Shown: positions 22,031 to 32,461, counted from the stretch's first letter. The stretch: 64,000 nt of DNA from Gnetum montanum (GCA_015680685.1 MNCI01029688.1:1084410-1148409); one strand, 5' to 3'. The notes: generated by a model not told the origin, from the sequence alone. Numbers and translations are program-made.

Positions 22031-22912
22031 TTGATTGTACGGTTTGTAATCCTTACCTAATGTGAGACTGCTAGACAAAGAGTATGTTGTGTAAGAGAAG
22101 AATTTATATGGGTAATGGTTAGCCAAGTATATAATTATCTTTACCTTTGTTTATATGTATTTGTATTTTAGCTAATCATTGTGTTTATTTTGTTTATTTT
22201 GTTGAAATAAAATACCCATACGCTGATTTCCATGGAGTGGCATATGCCACGTGGCGGTGTATAAAATGGTGAAGTGTAAACATCAAAGTTAACTCTGAGA
22301 CAGCGTGAATGTGGGTGAAATCACAGTGTGAGCTCAAATCGCAGCATGAATGTACACTCAGTGTAAAATCCAATATAGCATGATGCAGGGACAAAGCTTA
22401 GGTGGTACAGGCAAAGATAGGCATAGGAATAGTGCAAAGGAGGTAGCAGGGGCGGTGTAGGTCGGGATGCAATGAGTCGGACTGTAGCGTACAGCGTGTA
22501 CATTCAAATGAAACCTGCAGCATGCGGAGTCTTCACACTGGGGTTTGTAGTGTGCAGGGGGAATGAAGCCCTCAACTTGTAAGGGATTGGTGTTCCAACG
22601 TGAACACAGCGTGAAGGGAGAACCGGAACCCTCAGCGTGTAGGGTTATACATGACATGCATGTAGGGTTATACACAACATGAACATAAGGTTCAGGGTTC
22701 AACGTGAATGCAGTGATGGGCAAGGGTAAGCAAGTAGAAGGCCAGGGGAGGAGGGAGCCTAATTTGACTTTCACGGAGGAAAGCGAGGCTATGCTCTAGT
22801 GCCTGCCTAAACCCATGATCCCCTCATGGTGGGGATCGACGTGCCGATAGATTCTGATCCTCTATCAAAAATTTTATTTTTTGCCTACTATTCTTGTCAA
22901 TTTTCCCATTGC
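22031..22912. other. B spacer between RT repeats and antisense gene
   Basis: Noncoding, with many scattered words of the type CAGCGTGAATG, CAGCGTGTA and CAACATGAA between 22280 and 22740. These resemble the GCGTG words of B's LTR and of the 32081-32290 array. If the antisense gene has a promoter and first exon, they should lie here or just beyond; I cannot place them. Confidence 0.45.
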
Positions 22913-23030
22913 GTAGCATAAATGTTTCCATAGCATAAGGTTTATGTAGCATGAATGTTTCTGTAGCGTGAATGTTTTTGTAGCGTGAATGTTTCTATAG
23001 TGTGAATGTTTCTATAGCATGAAGGATAGG
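22913..23030 (+). repeat. B 17-bp tandem repeat TAGCGTGAATGTTTCTA
   Basis: About seven diverged copies of 17 bases in register, just upstream of the antisense gene. Confidence 0.85.
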
Positions 23031-23223
23031 GTCAAAACACTTAGTGTGTGGGGTTTGTGTACCCACATTCCAGTGTGCAACGTGCAGGGTCTGCATGCTG
23101 ATTTTTCCAGTGTGCAGGGTCTGCACGCTAAGCGTGAACCTAGGAATTTTTCTAAGTGTTGGCCCCCTGTGTAAAACCTTATTTTTACGTAGCTTATTAA
23201 CCCTGGTTCTTGAATACATGCAG

Positions 23224-23673
23224 GGATCCCAAACCTTTCCTCCTGGTGGTGGAGCTTATTGGGGTTTTTACGTGGTTTGTTCTGATTGATTCTGACGAGC
23301 CAGTTCCTGATATGACCATTGATCATAATGTGGTATGGTTCAGAGAAGGGGCCTATGAATTCCTTACCTTTATCTTAGAGAAATTCAACATGGTAATATG
23401 GTCACATCTAAGTGAACAATTAGTGCTGAGCGTGCTTGAGACTATGTTACCAGGATCTTCAAATGGCATTGTGGCTTTCATGGTGGACATCGACAAGGGA
23501 CCACTTACGATTGAGGATGGTTCCTCTGGAGGGCCCAGATCTACCTATCCATTATCGTGTGTATGGGACCTATTGTCACATGGCTCTCACGACATCAATA
23601 GCACTTTATTCCTGGCCGCTTGTGCATAGACCTTATTCCAGAATCCTCCTAGAATAGTGTATCGGGTAGAGAG
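23224..23673 (+). pseudogene. Antisense gene exon with NIF/FCP1-like HAD segment
   Basis: KPFLLVVELIGVF resembles the first HAD motif of plant NIF-type phosphatases (LLVLDLNGV) with the nucleophile Asp as Glu. FREGAYEFLTFILEKFNMVI followed by WSH resembles the family's RPGxxEFLxFxxExFxVxIWSS. In the family this domain dephosphorylates proteins such as the RNA polymerase II tail; here the Asp-to-Glu change and a stop near 23628 argue against activity. The resemblance is by eye over about 60 residues. It could be a captured host gene segment or a divergent element-specific domain. Confidence 0.42.
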
Positions 23674-23758
23674 GTAAGGTTGTTTAATTTACTATTTCTA
23701 TTCTGATGCTTAGTGGTTCAAGTTTTGACCTTAGGTCTTGACTGTTGTTCCTTTGCAG

Positions 23759-24030
23759 GACCCAATTTGACAAGGAAGGAGTATGCATAGGTGATGATGG
23801 ACTTGCATTGGCTCGTACCACCTTAGAGACTTTCATGGAGGGTCCCACTCTCCATGATGCCATGTTAGCCCAGACTAAGGATGACATTGTTCATTTTCAC
23901 AAACGATACTCCAGGGCGTTCGCACAATGTGAGGCTCGGTAGTGGCTGCATGGGGATTGGTCTCGTAGTGGGCCAATTTTCCCATGTGATGCTGATTTGA
24001 CTCCTAATGACCCTAATCCATTATCTGACG
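23759..24030 (+). pseudogene. Antisense gene exon 2
   Basis: Ninety codons with acceptor TTTGCAG and donor ACGGTAAGT. Encodes DGLALARTTLETFMEGPTLH and DDIVHFHKRYSRAFAQCEAR, a mixed charged helical stretch I do not recognise. One TAG (near 23941) sits where CAG is likely. Confidence 0.55.
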
Positions 24031-24121
24031 GTAAGTAATGGCATTTCTAACACTTAACGTTTGTTTGTTCTATTACATCATTGGTTATATTGACTCCATC
24101 GATGTTATCCTATGCATACAG

Positions 24122-25168
24122 TGGATGTCCCCCCTAGTGGAGTCACCATCACAACCGGGTGGACCGAGGGCACTTTGGCCATGAAATTTGGGGAGATCAA
24201 CGATGCACAACGATGGCTGTGTGAGAAGGCACCGCCACATATCATCAATTGTCTATGCGATGCTGGCCTCATGGAGTTATTTGTCGCCCCAAGTCCTGAT
24301 GTCTCTGTGAGCGAGATGATTGCAATCATTGATTCTTTCAAGAAAGAAGTTACTTACTATAGTACTCGCGTCAAGGGAATCAAAGTGGCCTTCCATCTGT
24401 CGAAGGATTTCTTTTCAGAATTCTTCGGTGTACTAGCAGCTAGGACTAAAGTGATTTTGGATAGAGTGCAGAAGGAGATCCATGTGGTTCGTGAATTAGA
24501 GAACTGGTTGGGCGTTCTTAAAGGAGCTAAGGGATTCCCTATGGAGGGAAAATCAAAAGTGATCAAAGTCAATGAGTTTTACCCCCTGTTCAGAGCACGA
24601 GTGTTTCCAAAGTCCCTATCTCAAGTGAGGACTCTTGGGGTTGAGTCTGTGCGCATCATGAGCATGATTCTGGAGACTGGGGTACACTATAATTGGGTGC
24701 AATTTTGTCTCTCAGGTTTCCACGAGGAGATAGTGAGGTTACGTTCAAACATTGAGGTGCAATCCCATTTCACCTTTGCATTCTTCGTCGATTATTTATG
24801 CTGGCTAGCTGAATTTCTAGTTGTTCACGTGGACAACAAGTACGTGTTAAGGGAACATGGGCAACTATCTCGCCCATGGATTCACCATTTATTTGAGGTG
24901 ACAAAATCCCAAAATGCTCCTGAGGGAATTGACGAATCAGTTTCTATTACAATGGAGGGATCATATGGCCATTCAATTCATAGGCATGACAGCATAGGGT
25001 TGGAACCAGGTGATGTGCCCTATACTACTAGAAGAGCCGACCGAGTAATCAAGGAAATAATCAGGAAGGAAAAATCGAAGGTTCAACAACCTAAGAGCTC
25101 TAGAGAGGTGGCCCCAGCCGTAGATGAACCCAAGGTGAAATGCATACGGTTTAAAATGCCAGCACGGG
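24122..25168 (+). pseudogene. Antisense gene main exon, putative plant transposon protein-like
   Basis: Uninterrupted for 349 codons, the longest open frame in the window. Residues about 40-105 include PPHIINCLCDAGLMELFV and YYSTRVKGIKVAFHLSKDFF followed by SEFFGV; this resembles the VRG..V.FS...IN.FFGL signature of the putative plant transposon protein (Transposase_32-like) family seen in extra ORFs of plant gypsy elements. The C-terminal third is basic (TTRRADRVIKEIIRKEKSK). No catalytic motif is seen. The open length in an otherwise decayed region suggests recent coding constraint or chance; codon statistics would decide. Confidence 0.65.
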
Positions 25169-25307
25169 GTATGTAAGCCTAGTTCACTTATTTATCCTTA
25201 TTTTATTATCATTACTATTATTTTTATTTTATTTTCCAGCCATTTATACGAAGCTATCTTACTCTTGAATGTCATTTATTCAATGCTGCACTTATAAATG
25301 TCATCAG

Positions 25308-26740
25308 AGCCAACTCCCGAAGTGAGAAAGGAAGTGTGGATGCAAATTGCCGAGGAGGACGAAGTCCCAACAAATTTGAATGAGGAGGACGAAGCCGGAA
25401 ATGATGAGATGGAAGTCCCTGCCCCTCTGAGCGAAGAAGCAAAAGAGCGGGAGGGAGACACCATAGAAAAGGGTCACATTGATGATTAGGATTTAGTCGA
25501 CAAGATGTTTGATGGTTTCTTCAGAGGAAGGTTAGACCTTGGTGATCCCATGAATCTAAAAGAGGACAGAGATTCCAGTATGTTCTCCTTATTATGTTTA
25601 TTCAACTCTTGAATTTTTTTTCCATTCTTCAAATATTTAATTGTATGTTTTTTTTGCTACTAGGTGGAAATGTTGAGGCTAGGACGAATCCTAATGTCCA
25701 TTTGGAAATACCTATGATGAAGGCTCCTATGGAAACGACCGTCAAAGTTGACTCGTCTCCTACACATGAATCATTTACTTGGATTAAAATGCCAAGTAAA
25801 ATGGATTTCGTCCTTGGTATCATTGATGAGGTAGTCGATCGCATCCAGCAAGCTCACCCTGAAATAGGTATATATGTCTTAAGCATTTTGGGTCCTTGGG
25901 TTTTCACATCTTTTCCCATCATCCAATGTCTAATGCATGTTCTTCTCACATGGATAGGGACTAAGCTGAAGTGGGATCCATATGAGGCCACTTGCATTGA
26001 CAGTCTACCTACACTACCACCAGAGATTGACCAAGTGCCAAGACAGATCTATGATGAGGTGGCAAAAATGTGTTGTGCAGAATGCCAAGTCTCTTTGGAC
26101 TTGTAGGCATTCCATCAAGAAACTATGGTTGCAAATTCAGATGGGGGAAAAGGAGACTGCCAGGCTAATGGTAGAACGAGATGATTTTAAATTGTGCTAT
26201 GAGTTTGCCTTGGCAAGGTTGATGGGTGATCGTTCTTGAAGAACCTCTGAGATTACTTATACTAGGTATTGGAATTTATTGAATCGCCAAGTAACTATGA
26301 TTTGGGAGCTAGCAGAGCATAAGACACAAATAGACTTGCTGAATCTCAAGTGCCAAGATTGGAAATCTTTTGCGTCTAAGGTGTGGAAATGGGGTCAAGA
26401 TGAAAAGATGCATAAATATCATTATAAAAAGGCATTGAAGGAGCAATCCATAGAGAAGCGTCAGCTGGAAATTTTTGTAGAGGGTTTAGGCCTACGATCT
26501 TCATTTGATGCTTTCGCTAGGCACATTGTGGTAGAGATGGAGTCTCCCAAGAGGGTTATTACTATAGCTTCTGGGGAGGTTTCTATGGGCAAGTTCCCTC
26601 TCAAATGTCCCACTTGGTCTACGGTAGACAAAGGGAAGGCCTTAGCTGACGCTGATCTAGGTCTTGATGGAATTGACTAGGCAAGTGTCTTTGAAGAGGA
26701 AATCCTTTATCGGCTGGAGTTTCATCTACAAGGATCTTCT
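25308..26740 (+). pseudogene. Antisense gene exons 4-6, acidic and coiled-coil parts
   Basis: Exon 4 (25308-25577) is Glu-rich (EEDEVPTNLNEEDEAGNDEM). Exon 5 (25664-25867) encodes FTWIKMPSKMDFVLGIIDEV. Exon 6 (from 25958) encodes WDPYEATCIDSLPTLPPEID, then after an apparent frame change a helical region (MGEKETARLMVERDDFKLCY, AEHKTQIDLLNLKCQDWKSF, KKALKEQSIEKRQLEIFVEG). These look like a dimerising coiled coil. The exon's end is not clear: no convincing donor before 26760. Confidence 0.5.
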
Positions 26741-26834
26741 TCGATAAGTCATTTAAATTTTTCAACTTTTTTATTAGTTTTTAGCAGGGAATGTCATCTC
26801 TTTTTGTTAATTATTTTCTTTCTTCTTTTTACAG

Positions 26835-26936
26835 AGTCATGACGATGATAGTGGTCAGGAAGGTGGCCCCAGTGGAGTGGGGCAAGATGATGCAGAGGAG
26901 CTTGAAGATCAAGCTCCTCCTGGATTTGATGCCTAG
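26835..26936 (+). pseudogene. Antisense gene last exon, acidic tail
   Basis: Follows a pyrimidine-rich acceptor (TTCTTCTTTTTACAG). Encodes 33 residues, Asp/Glu/Gly-rich (HDDDSGQEGG, QDDAEELEDQAPPGFDA), then TAG at 26934-26936. C has a similar acidic, proline-rich last exon at 15079-15002. Confidence 0.6.
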
Positions 26937-27367
26937 TTTTGATTTGATGTTTTTGTTATTAAAATGATTATGTATGCGATCTATGTATCATGTGGGGACA
27001 CAACGCTAAGTTGTAATTTGACTTTAATATATTTAAACAATTTTTTGGTTGAGTTTTCTGTTATTCATTTATTTTTGTTTGAAATTTATGTTTGTTTGAA
27101 CATTGATAAGCCTAGATTTGAAGTAAAAATATTTTTGTTCTTTTGGCTATTTAAATGTAAACACAATACAGTAGTGTAAAATTTTTTTGTTCTTTTTTTT
27201 GTTTTTAAGTGTAATACACAAAGTAGGAATGCAGGCAGGAATGTAATTGTAATTGAAGCATAATCGTATAAAAGGGGGATGCAATGGGAAACTGTAACTA
27301 ATAACGCAACAATATAAGCATAAATTCGAATAGTGAACTTGAATTAAGAGAAAAAAAATGTAAGAAA
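26937..27367 (+). other. B spacer after antisense gene, T-rich
   Basis: Likely 3' untranslated part of the antisense gene and border DNA. It has T-runs and AATATA/ATTAAA words, no coding frame. No single polyadenylation site can be picked. Confidence 0.4.
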
Positions 27368-27550
27368 ATGCTCTAGTTTAAGGCCATTTTGGGCCCCATG
27401 CACTAGTTTAAGGCCATTTCGGGCCATGCATAAACGAGGGAAGTTTCAAGTGATACTGGTGGGTTTCTTGACAAACTGACCATTTTTGGTCATGGCTAGT
27501 TTTATGTCGTCGTGGACATGTTGTAGTTTAACATCATTTCAGACAATGAA
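27368..27550 (-). repeat. B repeats after protease (TAGTTTAAGGCC type)
   Basis: Plus-strand units CTAGTTTAAGGCCATTTTGG and CTAGTTTAAGGCCATTTCGG plus weaker copies TAGTTTTATGTCGTC and TAGTTTAACATCATT. In element sense the core is GGCCTTAAACTAG, as in C at 14449-14770. Confidence 0.8.
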
Positions 27551-27559
27551 TGTAGCTTG

Positions 27560-28530
27560 TTAGTTTAGTAATTTTTTGAGTTTTCTTAATTTAACATTAG
27601 AAGTGGCGTTAATAGGTATGATCTTGTACTCAGTGTCCCCTTCGCTGATCACGTTGAATGGTAATTCAGCCCAAGGGACATCTGATGGAACGGGCTCTAT
27701 GTTGGTTTCTTCTAGTGTTTTCGTATGTTTAGTAGTTTCGATGTTTGTTGTAGTTTCTAGGTTAGGCAATATATGTACCTTTTCAAGTTCAGGTGTTTCT
27801 GTGCTAGGTGAAGTTTCTTTTGTGTCCGATGGATCATTGTCTACTGGTTGCATGCAACTTTGTTTTTCCTTTATGTCATCCTATTTAGGTTCTTCAAACT
27901 TAACCTCCGAGCCTTGATTTGTATCCGTATGTGACGAGATGGTAGGTGTAGCAGCCTCCCCATGTATAACGATTTCACCACCTTCATAAGGTAGGTGAAT
28001 CTCTTGGTGTATGGGGGATGAGACTGCTCTCATTGGACCAGCCAAGGTCTCCCTAATATTAAGTTGAACCCTAGCATTTCATTGATGAAAACAAAGTTAG
28101 CAGATGTGGGGAACTGATCCCCTGCTATAAAGTCCAAAGTTATGGTGCCTTTTACTACTACGTGTGATCTGCTAAATGATTTTAAACATGTAGTGGGGGT
28201 TCATCTAATTAGTTCCGTAAGCCCTAATTATTCAATGACGAGATAAGATACTACGTTTGTGGTGGCTCCGTCATCTACATGCACTCGATGTATTTTCAAT
28301 TGATTTACTTGTATCGTTATGAACATAGGTGCGGTCGTCACTTCTCCTATTTTCTCATCAATTTTGATGTTGTTAGTGTGGAAGCCTAGTGGTTTAGAAG
28401 TCGATCCTTGAAGCAAATACATTACCGCATGAATTGACGGTTCATTTGGAGGTAAGTCTTCACTTACCGGGATCGATGTCAACATGCGTACTAGGGCTTC
28501 GCGATGAGTTTGAGAAGTTAACATCAAGTC
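27560..28530 (-). pseudogene. pol: B aspartic protease
   Basis: MLTSIPVSEDLPPNEPSI precedes the retropepsin fold. The active site is VHVDDGATTNVVSYLVIE with the DDG triplet (D-[ST/D]-G class) at about 28262. Then KGTITLDFIAGDQFPTSANF and FNLILGRPWL, the family's C-terminal ILG motif. The tail (27853-27560) is Thr/Glu/Pro-rich and ends PWAELPFNVI...KLKKLLN with a stop at 27560. Stops break the middle (about 28225-28000). Protease is separated from RT by 5.6 kb holding the antisense gene; in Ogre an intron separates these modules, so splicing of the sense transcript may once have bridged the gap. Confidence 0.85.
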
Positions 28531-28569
28531 ATATAGGCTTGATGAAGTGTTTTTCTATTTAAGTGCCTA

Positions 28570-31500
28570 GGTGACCTATGTTAGGGCTGTTGCTAAATCT
28601 TTACCATTAGGTGCATGCTTGTTAGTGGTTACTTGATCTATTGGGCCCAACAGTTTTATCTCATGTGTAGCTAGTTTGATTCTTTCTTCCATAGCCGTTG
28701 ATTTGGATATATCATGTATTCCTGATGATTCTTCCTTATAACTTGTGTTCAGTTCGTTATTAGGTGATGTCATGGATAGTGCACTTACTGGAGTAGGCTT
28801 GGGGGTCCTAAGGTAAGCTATTGACGTTCTTTCTCCAAGCGTTCCCATGTGAGCCTGTCTGCCAGGCATTCCCGCGTGTGGCACGGGGGAATATTTGGTT
28901 TCTGAACATCAGTTTTCTTTAGAACCCGTATGACGTATGGAGTAGGGCAGGGTTGCGATCGGGTGGTCGAAGGTGGTTGAGTTTCAGGTGGTTGAGTGTT
29001 AGGCTGCCTAGGCATCCTGATAACGTACGAGGTCAGTTGATTTTGTGTTTGCGAAATGGAAGGTTGGTGGTTATTAGGATGTTTGGGTATCTTGACAACA
29101 TATGGGGTTGGTCTTGTTGGGGGTTCTACCTTCGTAGTTGCAACTGTGGATGGCACCCGGACTACATAGGAAGCGGGCCAAGTAAGAGGTTATGTGTTTG
29201 TGGTTGTAGTGGTAGGAGGTACATGCACCACGTATGATTTGTCTTGTGGTGGTATGTTAGAGGCTACCACCGCGGGAGGTATCTGGATGACATAGGGTCT
29301 TTGTGGGGTAGGCGGGTTATATGGGGGATATGATGATTGAGGTGTAGGTTTTTGTGCAGTAGAAGGAATATGAACTACGAAGGATCTCTTAGGTGTTTGT
29401 TGTTCATTATCTAAATAAATGGTGATAATCCTAGGTGCTTCTTGTTCGTTATCTAAGTAGATAGTGTTATATACGTATGGTGCTTCTTTAGTATTTAGTG
29501 GGTCTTTGTATACGCCCATGGATTGGTTCGTGGTTGGACTGGGTTGGACTCATCGAAAGTTATTTCACCCCTATCTATTATTTGTTGAATGTCTTATTTT
29601 AGGGCAAAACAAAAATCAGTACCATGCCCATTACGTTGATGGTACTCGCAATACCTATCGAGCCTAAAGCCTTTTGGGATAAGAGGCTCATTAGGTGTGG
29701 CCAAGCCTAGATTCTTGACCAATTCATAGAATCGATCATGTCTTTGAATAGCTGCAGGAGACATCTGCTTGTGTTTCATCATTCCATCCTTCAAAAGTTG
29801 GTCAAATAGTTGAGAAGGTTTCGCAGGCAGTGGTGTGTATTGGGAGGGATCTTTCCTCTCAAAGTTTCGGGCATGACCTGTTGTAGCAGTTTGCGATGTA
29901 GAAGATTCGGGTGCAGTAGCGGGAGCTAGTCTAGTATAGTTAGCAGGGGTAGCAGGCAGTTTGTCTTGTTGTCTCATGCTCATTTGTTGTGTTTCTGCTA
30001 CTGCTGCTATAGTTGTCTTAGCCTTTTCTTTGTCTTTCTTGTTATGTTGGTTTTTAAAGGCTGAATAGGCTGGGTCATGACTATTTTGTGCAGCTTCTTC
30101 GATATTCTTTATTTGTACAAATTCTTGGCTAAGAGTGCATGTGTTAAGATAGTATAGTTTGGACTTCACAAAATCATTAATGGCCCCCTTTAGAATAGTG
30201 AGGAGATAAGTCTCCGAGATTGGCTCATGGAGCTCATTGAGGGCAGCACTCCACTATTGAATAAATTTTTGAACAGGTTCAAGCGGTGCTTGCTTGACCT
30301 GTATGAGGCTGTCAAGTGTTGCTTCAGGCTTCAAGTTATACTTGAACCTAGTAACGAACTGGTGTAATAAATCTTCCAAAGGAGATATGGAGTTTTGGGG
30401 CAAAGCCCAATACCAGTCAAGTGCTCTCCCTGTGAGGGACATGGGGAACACTTGCAAGATGGCATATGGTCATGCCTGAAGCAACATGCACTCTAGTCTA
30501 AACGTTACAAGATGGGTGTTGGGGTCTGTTTCCCCATTGTATTTGGTTAACATGGGTAGGAAAACACCTTTAGGTAATGTAAGAGGTGGAATCAAAGAGC
30601 TGATAGGATCATCTTAATAGAAATCTACTATCTTAAGCTCTTTGTCGATAGCTATTTTGAGGCGCTTGACCTCATCACTTAGCTCTTGCATCAATGTTTT
30701 AGCTTCAGCCCAGTTTTGGACATTAGGCAAGATAGTAGATTGATTATGAGGTGTTGTATACAAGTTAGATTGTTGCACGGTGGGCTGGAAAGAGGAAAGT
30801 TGAGTGGTTGGAGGTTGCACTTGTGGAATATTCATGTTAGGTGCTACTAAGGGTAGCATACTGTAAGAAAAGGGTTGTTGTTGTTGTTGTTGCTGTACTT
30901 GAGGGATGTTCATGGATGGAACTATAGGAGGTGGTATGTTGTAGTGAGGGGGTTGATGCGGTTGCATACTAGTCATAGCCCACTACCCGGTCATGTCTTG
31001 TGGGGGAACACCCTGAACTTGTTGAGTTGAAGTGGTGAAGGGTGCCCCTTGAGTTTGGATCTGTGGTATATAGTGCGTAGATGTAGAAGTTGGTATCACA
31101 TATGGCATCCCGATCACTCAGGATGGAAAAGTTACTCCCACATTAGTTTGAGGGGGGTGTATTTGTAAGAAAGGGGGTGCCGTGGTAACGGGAGGAATAG
31201 TAGTAATGGGTATATTGAATTGGGTATCGGTCATTGGGAGAGTGGGAACAAGAGTGAATGGTTCCTGTTGAGGCACATGTGCTTGAGTGGTTTTAAATGA
31301 ATGGAGAGACATAGCATCTCCCGTGAAGGGATGAAATAATAGGTTTGTGTATGTGTGTGGACTGAGAGTATGATATGAATCCTCGTGTTCGGACTGAGTT
31401 GCAAAGTCATCCTCCTCCTCTAATTGAGGATTTTCCATAGACTAGTCTAAAGACTAATTCCTGGCTAGGAGAAGCTGTGAGATCAATTCAGAGTAGTGCT

Positions 31501-31904
31501 CAGGGAGAGGGAATGAACTCATGCCCTCCCTTATGAATCAACTCATATTGTTTCTTAGCTTCTAGTTCAATTTGATCTATTGCCAAGCCATCTTGTATCT
31601 TCATGCATATAAAGTTATACTGTTCCTGTGTTATGGCGTTGAATGATGGATTCTTCCCTTGTAGTCTGAGGGATCGACGAGGTCCTTCCCAGGGATTAAC
31701 CTCACCGTGGGCCCCTATGGGTTGCATAATGGGTATTAGCATTATCGTGGGGCCAATAGTATCTAGAATGGACTTGGTTGAAATGTTGGTGTTGGCAGTA
31801 TTCATGATGAAAAGGTCGTAAGTGTAACTAGGTGGATGGGAGACAATGTCAGAGTGTACAGGTGAGGATTTGGCCAAGTATGAAATGGGTATACTTATCA
31901 GCAT
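28570..31904 (-). pseudogene. gag: B gag with proline-rich C-terminal extension
   Basis: Starts near 31904 (a Met with ISIPISYLAKSS) with EQYNFICMKIQDG, then an acidic stretch (NPQLEEEDDFATQ), a Pro/Gln-rich region with a (Q)7 run at about 30880, a Leu-zipper-like EAKTLMQELSDEVKRLKIAI, and the Retrotrans_gag core (30457-30254: MSLTGRALDWYWALPQNSIS, LLHQFVTRFKYNLKPEATLD). A knuckle YCEYHQRNGHGTDFC (about 29630) has CX2HX4HX4C spacing, His replacing the second Cys, as in many Tat Gags. 29519-28818 repeats a PYVIRIP unit about six times. Several stops and one or two shifts divide it into fragments. Gag length of about 1100 codons is long for the family. Confidence 0.85.
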
Positions 31905-32080
31905 ACACCTAAGTTGGCAGTGTGCAGCCTATTTACACAGCGTATGGACTAGGTCCCAGCATACAGGCTTCAATGACCAACGTACAGAAACTAGTCACAG
32001 CGTGTAAACTGAGGTCACGGCGTGCGGGTTGCAAATGTTAGCGTAAAGCCAGAGTGGTCAGCATGTTGCAAATGGTTGCA
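31905..32080 (-). other. B leader, irregular GCGTG words
   Basis: Between gag and the 40-bp array; contains CAGCGTATGGAC, CAGCGTGTAAAC and CGGCGTGCGGG. Noncoding. Confidence 0.5.
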
Positions 32081-32290
32081 ACGTGTAGACAAGGCCTACA
32101 GTGTGCAGGTACATTGGGCAATGTGCAGATAGGGTCTACAACATGCAGGTACATTGGGCAACATGCAGACAGGGTCTACAGCGTGCAAGTACATTGGGCA
32201 GCATGCAAAAAGGATCTACAATGTGCAGGTATGTTGGGCAGCGTGTAGATAGGGTCTACAACATGTAGGTATGCTAGGCAGCATGTAGAC
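32081..32290 (-). repeat. B 40-bp tandem repeat, five copies plus 10 bases
   Basis: Exactly in register at 32081, 32121, 32161, 32201 and 32241. Plus-strand core: AGGGTCTACA followed by RCATGCAGGTACATTGGGCA. Located in the leader between PBS and gag. The word GCRTGYAGAC links it to the LTR array and to the spacer at 22280-22740. Confidence 0.92.
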
Positions 32291-32438
32291 ACTGAAATTG
32301 CTACAGAACAAGATGTAGACTCAGAGAGTCACAAAATTAGAGTTATGCAGACAAATTGTAAATCTGAGGAAACTTGGTGATAGATCGAAAGCATAGGGGG
32401 CGAGTGTATGAGATCAGAGTAGATTTAAACAGTTTCAG

Positions 32439-32456
32439 GCCCTCCTTCTAGCGCCA
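32439..32456 (-). promoter_or_regulatory. B primer binding site
   Basis: Minus strand TGGCGCTAGAAGGAGGGC, five bases after the LTR end. The matching site in C is TGGTGCTAGGAGGATTAG. It differs from the tRNA-Asp PBS of A1, so B/C/D use another tRNA ending GCGCCA; I cannot name it with certainty. Confidence 0.8.
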
Positions 32457-32461
32457 TTTTC

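Larger units (their letters stand above)
23224..26936 (+). pseudogene. Antisense multi-exon gene inside B (between protease and RT)
   Basis: The gene runs opposite to B. Candidate exons: 23224-23673, 23759-24030, 24122-25168, 25308-25577, 25664-25867, 25958 to about 26740, 26835-26936. Each of the first five introns begins GT and ends AG, is 85-139 bp long, and joining its exons keeps one reading frame (phases 2, 1, 1, 1, 1). The acceptor before the first exon (TGCAG at 23219-23223) implies an upstream exon I cannot find. In-frame stops: TAG near 23628, 23941 and 25487, TGA near 26237, plus a probable shift near 26085. Order of parts: HAD-like segment, a short helical exon, a 349-codon exon resembling the putative plant transposon protein family, a Glu-rich exon, a coiled-coil exon, an acidic tail. 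Antisense extra ORFs are known in Tat elements; this position and exon structure are unusual. Confidence 0.72.

Noticed and set aside
22358-22774. 138-codon minus-strand frame
   Set aside because: Composition is that of the CAGCGTG word region and it resembles no protein; most likely chance.
22031-27367. Antisense-gene region as an independent later insertion into B
   Set aside because: No LTRs, terminal inverted repeats or target duplication were found at its edges. Both edges carry the lineage's own repeats, and C shows a similar layout. It stays possible but is less likely.
32054-32248. 64-codon frame with repeated peptide units
   Set aside because: It is the 40-bp tandem repeat translated; 40 is not a multiple of 3, so it is unlikely to have been kept as coding.
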